From Acidobacteriota bacterium (GTDB taxonomy: Bacteria; Acidobacteriota; Vicinamibacteria; Vicinamibacterales; 2-12-FULL-66-21): 5,344 nt of DNA. The position numbers and the translations under genes were made by a program. The stretch is taken from positions 1 through 5,344 of the forward strand of contig JAIVJE010000167.1 in assembly GCA_020200195.1 (NCBI GenBank). The letters are read 5' to 3'. Positions 1-4,976 of this stretch are shown here, piece by piece (position 1 is the stretch's first letter; each line of letters starts with the position of its first letter). Under the pieces are notes generated by a model. It was not told the DNA's origin. It did not search any database and saw only the letters and a program-made list of their open reading frames with translations.

Positions 1-1
1 G

Positions 2-694
2 GACGGGGGTGATTCACGGGTTGTCACGATCAGCCCGAGCGGCCTCTTGACCACGGTGGGCTTCGGCTCCACGTGGATCTCGTTCACGTACCAGCAACGG
101 AGCGCGGGAAAGACAGCCACGGCCACGCCGCTAGGGACATTTGTGATTGCGGGACGAGTCAGAGAGCCAGGGGCCGGGGGGCTCCCGAACGTCGGCGTCC
201 TCGACACCATGTCGGGCCGCTCCGCGACAACCGATTCAGACGGCCTGTTCTCTCTGGCCGAACTACCCCGGCTTCAGGCGCATTTCAAGGTCCAGAAAGA
301 AGGATACGAGCCGATTGAAGTGGCCGCGACGCAAACGAACATCGATCTACCCCTCCAGCGCATTGTCCGACTCACCGCCGGTGAAACGGTAACGCCGCCC
401 GCGCTGGCGCCCAATGATCTCTCGTACACGGTTGGCGGCACCCGCTGCAGCCCTTGCCGCCTGATTCGGGTGGTGGTTCCCCAACCCGGCACCGTTCAGG
501 TCCACGTAATGTGGACAAACACCTCCACACTAAGTCTGTTGGTGGAACGGCAGGTGGTGGCCGGTGCAACGCGCGAGCTGACCGCGGAGGTCCCGATCAA
601 CGCACCGCGCGAGGTTCTCATGTACCTTGGCGCGGTGTCGCCCAACTCTGTGTCTGGCCACACGACTTTTACGTTCGAAACGTCGGTGCGCTAG
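2..694 (+). CDS. Secreted Ig-like / carboxypeptidase-regulatory-like domain protein, C-terminal part (5' end outside window)
   Basis: The frame is open from base 2, so this is the last 230 residues of a longer protein. A TTG at 47 could be read as a start, but residues 1-30 fit the end of a bacterial Ig-like (BIG2) domain: VVTISPSGLLTTVGFG followed by a short beta strand ending in FTY. That makes the TTG internal. Residues about 47-115 fit a CarboxypepD_reg-like beta sandwich: FVIAGRVRE, then LPNVGV, then the usual TTDSDGLFSL turn and a KEGYEP strand. Residues about 120-230 form a further beta-rich domain with a CSPC pair (Cys149, Cys152) and a PGTVQVHVMW strand, resembling C-terminal domains of exported acidobacterial proteins (from memory). 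Such proteins are usually surface-exposed or secreted with adhesive or structural roles; no catalytic motif is visible. The TAG stop is at 692-694. Domain assignments are confident, the cellular role is not. Confidence 0.8.
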   Translation, partial: DGGDSRVVTISPSGLLTTVGFGSTWISFTYQQRSAGKTATATPLGTFVIAGRVREPGAGGLPNVGVLDTMSGRSATTDSDGLFSLAELPRLQAHFKVQKEGYEPIEVAATQTNIDLPLQRIVRLTAGETVTPPALAPNDLSYTVGGTRCSPCRLIRVVVPQPGTVQVHVMWTNTSTLSLLVERQVVAGATRELTAEVPINAPREVLMYLGAVSPNSVSGHTTFTFETSVR

Positions 695-706
695 GCCAGG
701 TCCCTG

Positions 707-730
707 CCTTCCGCATCTGGCAGAGGAAGG
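707..730 (+). promoter_or_regulatory. Short hairpin covering the Shine-Dalgarno of the NTF2-like gene
   Basis: CCTTCC at 707-712 is complementary to GGAAGG at 725-730, with a 12-base loop. GGAAGG is the ribosome-binding site of the GTG start at 736. A competing 5-bp pairing (CTGCC 704-708 with GGCAG 719-723) would leave that site free. Two exclusive pairings around a ribosome site could modulate translation, but both stems are short and could be chance. No aptamer-like structure was seen. Confidence 0.25.
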
Positions 731-735
731 AACCG

Positions 736-1122
736 GTGCTAACCAAAGCTGAGGAGCTTTCGATTCGGCGCCTCCACGACGCATGGATCGAGGCGGAGCG
801 GCGGGGCGACGTCGAGTGGGTGCCTCCGGGCGGTCCGTCGATTTGTGGGCGCGATGCCGGGCGCGACTTACTCGTGACGCCGGCTATTCGGCTCCTGAGT
901 ATTCGGATCACGAACTTTGTGTTGACCGGTGGCGGGGGACGGGCGATCAAGGCGTGCCGTTATGAGACCGTCTTCGAGTTGACGGAACGCGCATCCGCGG
1001 ACTGGCGCGCGGCACTCACACCTGGAAGCTCGAGCGAGGGGTCCATGGATCGTGTCGCCTCGGTGTCGTGGCTACCGGACGTTCAAGGCCCTTCCACACA
1101 GGAGCTGGGGTCCGGGACCTAA
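736..1122 (+). CDS. NTF2/SnoaL-like (DUF4440-type) small protein, probably degenerate
   Basis: The GTG start at 736 follows a good Shine-Dalgarno (GAGGAAGG, 723-730) and gives 128 residues. Residues 4-24 (KAEELSIRRLHDAWIEAERR) are the typical first helix of SnoaL/DUF4440 members of the NTF2-like fold. In the family this is followed by a segment of about ten residues of the 'DVDAVLALCTDD' kind, which seems missing here, since DVEWVPPGGPSI follows directly. Residues 72-80 (KACRYETVF) fit the central sheet. The expected next strand (GTHTWKLERG) is present in the DNA at 1011-1040 but in frame 3, while RVASVSWLP at residues 106-114 is again in the original frame. The protein therefore looks like the product of a pair of compensating frameshifts, with residues about 88-105 scrambled. 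NTF2-like proteins include small enzymes and ligand binders; no specific reaction can be assigned. It may be non-functional, or the shifts may be sequence errors. Confidence 0.6.
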   Translation: MLTKAEELSIRRLHDAWIEAERRGDVEWVPPGGPSICGRDAGRDLLVTPAIRLLSIRITNFVLTGGGGRAIKACRYETVFELTERASADWRAALTPGSSSEGSMDRVASVSWLPDVQGPSTQELGSGT

Positions 1123-1178
1123 TTCCAACAGTTAATTCCTACGGCCACAGTCATACCCGCGGTGTCTAACTGAACGTC

Positions 1179-1451
1179 ATGCTCGTCGTTCTTGTCATTC
1201 TCGCGTGTGCGGCATCAAACCAGACGCCGGATTCGCTCGAGATTCGCGCCTCGGTGTCCGGGTACAACCTGCTGGAGCGCGCTGCGCGGTGTTGCCCATT
1301 TGAACTGCATGTCAGTCCGGCCGGCAGCGTTAACGTGACGGTCCAGTTCCCTGGCGGGCTCAGAGGGTGCGAGCGCGAGGCCGACGCTCAGAGTCGTGCT
1401 GAACTGGTTCAAGCCAGCGCAGGACTCAGAACCCAGAGCCCATGCCGCTGA
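1179..1451 (+). CDS. Doubtful small ORF with a hydrophobic N-terminus and a CCPF segment
   Basis: A 90-residue frame starting at ATG 1179. It begins MLVVLVILACAAS, which resembles a short lipoprotein signal (LAC), but lacks the positively charged residues normally before it, and there is no clear Shine-Dalgarno. The middle (RCCPFELHVSPAGSVNVTVQF) has the same layout as the RCSPC plus PGTVQVHV segment of the secreted protein at 2-694, suggesting a related beta domain. After about residue 63 the sequence becomes low-quality (READAQSRAELVQ), and another frame over the same DNA looks more protein-like. The most likely reading is a remnant of a secreted beta-domain gene; a real small lipoprotein is the alternative. 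Confidence 0.3.
   Translation: MLVVLVILACAASNQTPDSLEIRASVSGYNLLERAARCCPFELHVSPAGSVNVTVQFPGGLRGCEREADAQSRAELVQASAGLRTQSPCR
1369..1431 (+). pseudogene. Possible C-terminal tail remnant of a WD40/TolB-like or kinase protein
   Basis: In frame 1, a different frame from the small ORF at 1179-1451, the DNA reads ASARPTLRVVLNWFKPAQD. Many large acidobacterial beta-propeller and serine/threonine kinase proteins end in 'P-x-T-V-V-L-N-W-x-x-x-L-K' (from memory). The frame is closed upstream by a TGA at 1336-1338, so only the tail could survive. The match is short and could be chance. Confidence 0.22.
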
Positions 1452-1470
1452 GCGTGGAAGAAGTGATTTC

Positions 1471-1510
1471 AGGCTTTGGGCTTTAGGCTTTGGGCTAGGC
1501 GTTGGGCGTT
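1471..1510. repeat. Degenerate heptamer tandem repeat (GGGCTTT type)
   Basis: Consecutive units read AGGCTTT (1471-1477), GGGCTTT (1478-1484), AGGCTTT (1485-1491), GGGCTA (1492-1497), GGCGTT (1498-1503) and GGGCGTT (1504-1510). The array is about six units and decays to the right. It lies just upstream of the ribosome-binding site of the GYD gene. Similar T/G-rich heptamer tracts occur between genes in some acidobacterial assemblies (memory, unverified). Slippage of the polymerase is a simple explanation. Confidence 0.6.
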
Positions 1511-1525
1511 GAGGAGGCTGAGGTC

Positions 1526-1852
1526 ATGCCGTTCTATCTGACACGGTTCAGCTATACGCCCGAAACATGGGCACGGCTCATCCAGAAGCCCGAGGATCGG
1601 CGGGCGGCTGCGCAGCAATACATCGAGTCGGTCGGCGGCAAGCTGCACGGATTCTGGTACGCGTTCGGAGACCACGACGCCTACAACCTGTGGGAGGCGC
1701 CTGACAACGTGTCGATGGCAGCCGTTGCGGTGGCGATCAGCGCAGGCGGAGCGCTCAGCTCGCTTCAGACAACTCCGCTGCTCACCGTCGAGGAGACGAT
1801 GGCGGCGCTCGAGAAGGCGCGTTCGATCAAATACAAGCCGCCCGGCAGCTAA
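1526..1852 (+). CDS. GYD domain-containing protein
   Basis: The 108-residue protein MPFYLTRFSYTPETWARL... matches the GYD family (PF08734), whose members are about 95-110 residues, so it looks complete. The first strand is FYLTRFSYT, a helix follows (residues about 14-37), then GGKLHGFWYAFGDHDAYNLWE. The family's eponymous Gly-Tyr-Asp turn appears here as Gly-Asp-His-Asp (residues 48-51). Residues 62-75 form a helix (VSMAAVAVAISAGG) and 77-88 the last strand. The fold is a ferredoxin-like dimeric barrel; the biochemical role of the family is not established. ATG 1526 is chosen because a purine-rich GAGGAGGCTGAGG lies at 1511-1523. A longer start at TTG 1502 would fall inside the heptamer repeat. 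The stop overlaps by four bases the stop of the convergent gene at 1849-2112. Confidence 0.85.
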   Translation: MPFYLTRFSYTPETWARLIQKPEDRRAAAQQYIESVGGKLHGFWYAFGDHDAYNLWEAPDNVSMAAVAVAISAGGALSSLQTTPLLTVEETMAALEKARSIKYKPPGS

Positions 1853-2112
1853 GACTCGTCGACGACCCGTTTTGCGGCTGGAAGCTCGCGGTCGAGCGAC
1901 TCGCGATACTTTACACATCCTCGAAGGAACCGCGGCCACTCCGGGACCGTTGGAAGCGGATCGGTCTTTTCCGGCAACAAGCCCCACAGCTTTGGATGAT
2001 GCCAGCATAGCTCCTGGCCGGAGCTGTCGCGATGTTCGCGGATGCCCGAGGGCAGTCGTTTGATCTCGGCAATGAGTTGTCCGCGATCGAGATTCTCGAG
2101 GTCGCCGTCCAT
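1849..2112 (-). CDS. Conserved small protein of unknown function
   Basis: An 87-residue acidic/basic soluble protein. It starts at ATG 2112 with AGGA eight bases upstream. Residues 9-27 form a likely helix (DRGQLIAEIKRLPSGIREH). A dense conserved-looking core follows: HRDSSG, ELCWHHPKLWGLLPEK, then TVPEWPRFLRGCVKYRESLD. I recall near-identical small hypothetical proteins in Proteobacteria and Acidobacteriota with this C-W-H-H-P, W-G-L-L-P-E-K and R-G-C order, but know no function. Two Cys and three His could bind metal, though no standard zinc motif is present. It lies 63 bases downstream of the WYL regulator on the same strand and may be co-transcribed with it. Its end is tail-to-tail with the GYD gene. 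Confidence 0.72.
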   Translation of the reverse strand: MDGDLENLDRGQLIAEIKRLPSGIREHRDSSGQELCWHHPKLWGLLPEKTDPLPTVPEWPRFLRGCVKYRESLDRELPAAKRVVDES

Positions 2113-2175
2113 CCCGGCATCCTACATTCAGCGTGTCGGGAAGCCAACATGGCTGGATTAGATCCGCGAGGATCT

Positions 2176-2349
2176 TCAACATGCCTTCCTGGGCCTGTGG
2201 CTGTGATCGGCCGATTGCAGACTGTTGAACGTCATTCGAGGCATATACGCATCACGTGCCCGTTGAAGCTGCGCCAGAATGTCCTGCGCCAGCGACGCCG
2301 GCGCCACCACCCGCGCCTGCGGGCCGAAGCTGAGGATCCAGCTGCGAAG
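2176..2349 (-). pseudogene. Out-of-frame C-terminal end of the WYL regulator (WCX domain)
   Basis: Reading from base 2349 downwards gives LRSWILSFGPQARVVAPASL, then a helix (AQDILAQLQRARDAYMPRM), and it stops at 2176-2178. This is the standard end of YafY-type WYL regulators: an LRSWILxFGP strand, an A-x-V-V-A-P turn and a terminal helix. It joins the 2232-3218 frame if one base is added near 2350. The restored protein would be about 347 residues, somewhat longer than the family norm of about 310-330. Confidence 0.8.
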
Positions 2350-3218
2350 CGGCAGTCGTTGCACACTTCCAGGCGCAGCAGGACCGAGCCGTCTGCTCGC
2401 TCCTCGATCTGCTGCGATCGGTGCCACTCGCGACTCTGAACATAATTAGCCGCATCACTAGTGAACTCGATCGCGATCGATTCCGCCGGGCCGCTATGTA
2501 CACCCAGCGAGTTCGAGAACGGTTCGATTGGAAGGGGCCGCGGCTCGAAGCGGTCGTCGCTCAAGGCAAGCGTTTCGATCCGCTCCATCGCGAACGTGCG
2601 GAGCTGGCCGTAGTCCGGCACCCAGGCGGTCAGGTAAACTCCGCCGTCCGCATACGACAGGCGCTGCGGTTCGACCGCGTAGTCTTTCGTCCTGCCCGTT
2701 GAGGCGGACGCGTAGCGCATCGTCACACAGCGCTGTCGCGTGATCGCATCGAGCGCCCGCGTGGCGACCTCGCGGAGTTTCCGCTCGTCCTGCTTCTTGC
2801 GTCCGTTTTTCTTCGCATTCAACACGCGTGGCAGCTGTTCCACGGCCTTCCGGCTCGCCAGCGGCGTCGCGCGTTCGACTTTCAGCAGGGCTCGATCGGC
2901 GTCGCTCTCGAAGATCGGTCCCGTGAGCGCCGTAAGCACCGCGCGGCCGAAGTACAGCGCCCCGAGCTCGGTGACGCCCATGCCCGAGTGCTCCAGGCTC
3001 CGGAACGGCTTCGCACGGAGCTTCCACATCGATGTTCCGTTGACCTTTTCGTCATACAACGGGAACCCCGCGCGTCCCAATGCGTCGATGTCCCGTCTGA
3101 TCGTCCGCGGGTGCACGTCGCGATCCGCTGCGAGCTTGGCGATCGCGATCCCGTTTCGGGCCCCATCGATCGCACGGAGGATCTCCCACTGCCGAACCAG
3201 TTCCGCGTTGCGCGCCAA
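2232..3218 (-). CDS. YafY-type HTH/WYL-domain transcriptional regulator, frameshifted near the C-terminus
   Basis: The open frame gives 328 residues. Residues about 8-60 are a winged helix-turn-helix (IAKLAADRDVHPRTIRRDID, then the wing GFPLYDE). Residues about 165-225 are the WYL domain: EPQRLSYADGGVYLTAWV followed by LRTFAMERIETL, with the W-Y-L triad read here as V-Y-L. Residues about 245-289 start the WCX extension. WYL regulators are DNA-binding proteins whose WYL part senses a ligand, in several cases nucleic acid. At residue 289 (base 2354) the family sequence continues in another frame (LRSWILSFGP...), so residues 291-328, rich in Arg and Trp, are an artefact of a one-base loss near 2349-2354. 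The TTG start at 3218 is supported by a perfect AAGGAGGT at 3222-3229. The frameshift is either real inactivation or a sequence error. Confidence 0.85.
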   Translation of the reverse strand: MARNAELVRQWEILRAIDGARNGIAIAKLAADRDVHPRTIRRDIDALGRAGFPLYDEKVNGTSMWKLRAKPFRSLEHSGMGVTELGALYFGRAVLTALTGPIFESDADRALLKVERATPLASRKAVEQLPRVLNAKKNGRKKQDERKLREVATRALDAITRQRCVTMRYASASTGRTKDYAVEPQRLSYADGGVYLTAWVPDYGQLRTFAMERIETLALSDDRFEPRPLPIEPFSNSLGVHSGPAESIAIEFTSDAANYVQSREWHRSQQIEERADGSVLLRLEVCNDCRFAAGSSASARRRGWWRRRRWRRTFWRSFNGHVMRICLE

Positions 3219-3221
3219 ATG

Positions 3222-3229
3222 ACCTCCTT
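3222..3229 (-). promoter_or_regulatory. Strong Shine-Dalgarno of the WYL regulator
   Basis: On the minus strand the bases read AAGGAGGT, a perfect anti-16S match, three bases before TTG 3218-3216. The spacing is shorter than usual, but no other start codon in this frame fits better. This decides the TTG start. Confidence 0.7.
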
Positions 3230-3243
3230 ATTTACAGAGGATA

Positions 3244-3258
3244 GTCACAGGCCGTGAC
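3244..3258. promoter_or_regulatory. Inverted repeat, candidate operator of the WYL regulator
   Basis: GTCAC (3244-3248) and GTGAC (3254-3258) form a perfect inverted repeat around AGGCC. A direct repeat ACAGGCC occurs at 3247-3253 and 3257-3263, ten bases apart, about one helical turn. The site lies 26 bases upstream of the WYL start and abuts a possible -10 (TATCCT on the minus strand, 3243-3238). No matching -35 was found. Position and symmetry suggest autoregulation; this is inference. Confidence 0.45.
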
Positions 3259-3377
3259 AGGCCAGGTCATACGCCTTTTCTTCGCCGTTCTGGGAACGGG
3301 GGAGGAGGAGGTCTACTTCTTCTCGATGCGACCTCTAGATAGAGAGATTCCGGTTCTCTGTTCAACAACGATGTCGA

Positions 3378-4294
3378 AGTGCCTACACCTGGAAGTGCGC
3401 GAGCGGCGCGTTGGTGGGGCTGCACCGGCCCGAAGTCGCGGGCCTCTGGCGTGGGTTTCTGTCCAGCCCGCTCGAGGTCGGGGCGTGGCATCTCGTGTTC
3501 CTGGCCCTCGTCGCATGGATCTCCGCGCGCGCGGTGAGCCGCGGCATCGAGCTGGCGAACCGGGTCCGCGCACCCGCCCTGCTGGTTCTGCTGTTGATCC
3601 TGGCGACGTATGCGCTCGTCACAGGAGACGTGCGGCAGGGTCTCAGGTTTGCGTTCGAGCCCAACTTTTCCGCCATCACGCCGCAAGTCGTGCGCTTATC
3701 ATCACCGGCTCTATCCTGCTTGTCTCCCTGCTCGCGACGCTGACGATCTTCCCGCTGGTGTTCCGTTATGGGATGGATCCCGCTCAGGGAACCGAGCTCG
3801 TCTTCGACGTCCTGGCGACCGTCTTCCCCGAGATGCCGGGTGGACGCCTCGTCGGCACGCTGTTCTTCCTGCTGCTCGTGTTCGCGGCGCTCACCCCGTC
3901 GATCGCGGCGCTCGAACCGCTCGTCGCCTGGCTGCAGCAGCACCGGGGGGTTTCGCGCTCGCGCGCCGTGGCAATCGCTGCGGGCGCGACCTGGGCGCTG
4001 GGCACGGGATCCGTGCTGTCGTTCAATCTCTGGTCCGGCTGGCATCCGCTCGGGCTGCTGCCGGCGTTCGAGGGCAAGACGTTCTTCGATGTCATGGACT
4101 TCGTTTCTTCGAACGTGCTGCTGCCGATCGGAGCACTGGCGACCAGCGTCCTGGTGGGCTGGCGGATCAGCCGCACCATCCTGGACGAGGAGTTGAGCGA
4201 GACGACGCCCCTCGCGCGGTGGCTGTGCGTCTGGCTGCTGCGTTATGTCTGCCCGATAGCGATCGCGGCCGTGTTCGCATCGGCCCTGATGTGA
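3378..4294 (+). pseudogene. Sodium:neurotransmitter symporter family (NSS/SNF) transporter, decayed
   Basis: Recognisable NSS sequence starts at about 3378 in frame 3 (SAYTWKCASGALVGL). It continues through AWISARAVSRGIELANRVRAP and the strand LRFAFEPNFSAITPQVV up to about 3690. From 3692 it resumes in frame 2 with ALIITGSILLVSLLATLTIF and runs to the TGA at 4292-4294, with helices at FFLLLVFAALTPSIAALEPL, WALGTGSVLSFNLW, NVLLPIGALATSVLVGW and WLLRYVCPIAIAAVFASALM. Bacterial NSS proteins (LeuT/MhsT fold) have about 450 residues and 11-12 helices and move amino acids with Na+. Here the first helices, including the TM1 Na+/substrate site, are absent. Roughly 30 residues between 'TPQVV' and 'ALIIT' are also missing; that is where TM6, the other half of the substrate site, should be. 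Frame 2 happens to stay open from 3254, so an automatic caller may report one 346-residue gene whose first third is nonsense. It cannot be a working transporter as written. Confidence 0.85.
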
Positions 4295-4330
4295 TCCGGC
4301 GGAGGTCCGATCTCCAATGCGCCGCGCGCC

Positions 4331-4765
4331 TTACATGACCCGCGCGTCGGCCCCATTTTGGTGTTCGACATCAGTCGTACTGTCGTACGCGCGCGCGTGT
4401 TGCAACAACAAGTGACCGATCGTGATCCGGTGGCCGTCTGATGTTCGCAGTGAAAACTCGCGCATGTTCCAGGGCTTGTCCCCAATCTCCGAGAGAATTT
4501 CGGCTCCTTTGGCTTTGAGGTCGTTGTAGTACTGATCAGCGTCAGTCACCCGCAGATACGCAAAATAGCTGTGGCAGCCCAGCTCGCTCGGGTGCATATC
4601 GTCCGGACATTCTCCGAGCATGATCATGCACCCATCCTTCGCCACAAAGATCCAGCCATCGGGTTCGGCGACAATGCGGAAGCCCAGCATCGTTACGTAG
4701 AACTCGGAAGACCGTCGCACGTCGTGGACGGCGAGAACGTAATGGTTCTGCAGAATCGTCGACAT
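4331..4765 (-). CDS. VOC family (glyoxalase/bleomycin resistance/dioxygenase-fold) protein
   Basis: A 144-residue protein from ATG 4765, preceded by GGAG seven bases upstream. A start twelve codons earlier lacks that site. Two beta-alpha-beta-beta-beta modules are visible. Module one is residues 6-50 (QNHYVLAVHDVRRSSEFYVT, LGFRIVAEPDGWIFVAKD, CMIMLGE). Module two is 64-119 (SYFAYLRVTDADQYYNDLKA, EILSEIGDKPW, MREFSLRTSDGHRITIG). The last strand is the usual 'REF-x-L-x-x-x-DGH' ending. His8 and Glu103 sit at metal-ligand positions. The equivalent place in module two is Tyr67, with His65 two residues off, so metal binding is uncertain. VOC proteins include lyases, dioxygenases and drug-binding proteins; the substrate cannot be read here. 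About 22 residues after the fold (HARAYDSTTD...) are not typical and may be drift past an old stop. Confidence 0.85.
   Translation of the reverse strand: MSTILQNHYVLAVHDVRRSSEFYVTMLGFRIVAEPDGWIFVAKDGCMIMLGECPDDMHPSELGCHSYFAYLRVTDADQYYNDLKAKGAEILSEIGDKPWNMREFSLRTSDGHRITIGHLLLQHARAYDSTTDVEHQNGADARVM
4384..4400. other. Alternating purine-pyrimidine tract (CG-rich)
   Basis: Seventeen strictly alternating bases, mostly CG, within the C-terminal extension of the VOC gene. GTCGTAC is also repeated at 4374-4380 and 4382-4388. Such tracts can form Z-DNA under supercoiling and are slippage-prone. Confidence 0.4.
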
Positions 4766-4847
4766 CGTACGTCTCCGAATCTCTGTAGCCCAAAAGCTCA
4801 CATACCACGCTCGCGCGAACTACGCGGGCTGCGTATCAGAGCAGTCC

Positions 4848-4976
4848 CTACGATGGGGACAGCCACCTTTTCCGGGCGTCTGAGGAAAAGGTGGCAGCCC
4901 CCATCGGCATCGCGAACACAAGCGCCATCGTGACGACGCCGAGGTAATAGCCTGAGAAAGCCGCGCCGCGCGGCTG
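4848..4976 (-). pseudogene. Hydrophobic in-frame stretch after the cupredoxin stop, running into the palindrome
   Basis: Directly after the cupredoxin stop the same minus-strand frame stays open for 42 codons. The first part reads AFSGYYLGVVTMALVFAMPM, which looks like a membrane helix. From about codon 26 it runs into the REP-like hairpin, and it stops at TAG 4850-4848 just beyond the hairpin. This could be the start of a membrane protein cut off by the repeat insertion, or random open frame. No ribosome site precedes the ATG at 4928. Confidence 0.25.
4851..4906. repeat. REP-like imperfect palindrome (23-bp arms, 10-base loop)
   Basis: Arms at 4851-4873 and 4884-4906 are complementary at 21 of 23 positions. 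The two mismatches are at arm positions 9 and 11, and the loop is GGGCGTCTGA. The inner core GCCACCTTTTCC pairs with GGAAAAGGTGGC. The motif GGGGACAGCCACCTTTT is, from memory, a recurring REP-type element associated with REP-associated tyrosine transposases (RAYT) in soil bacteria. No transposase is in the window, so this would be a passive copy. It sits in the intergenic space between the cupredoxin gene end and the VOC gene start. No T tract follows on either strand, so a simple intrinsic terminator is less likely. Confidence 0.7.

Noticed and set aside
47..694. TTG at 47 as the true start of the left-edge gene
   Set aside because: The preceding fifteen codons to the edge are open and continue the Ig-like strand, so the gene begins outside the window.
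1471..1510. Heptamer tract as a CRISPR array
   Set aside because: Units are 6-7 bases with no spacers.
1469..2182. Long minus-strand open frame (237 codons) across the GYD gene
   Set aside because: It is rich in Arg and Ser, resembles no family, and lies antisense to GYD and out of frame with the conserved small gene. It is a shadow of GC-rich coding DNA.
2740..3222. Plus-strand 160-codon frame antisense to the WYL regulator
   Set aside because: Its composition is Ser/Arg/Ala-rich with no motif, and the opposite strand has clear HTH and WYL sequence.
3383..4045. Minus-strand 220-codon frame antisense to the transporter
   Set aside because: Glu/Arg-rich low-complexity translation; the plus strand has clear NSS helices.
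4295..4330. Terminator between the convergent transporter and VOC genes
   Set aside because: Only a 4-bp GGAG/CTCC stem is visible and there is no T tract.
4851..4906. Palindrome as an ordinary intrinsic terminator
   Set aside because: No run of T follows on either strand, and the arms are longer than usual. A terminator role is not excluded but is not the simplest reading.
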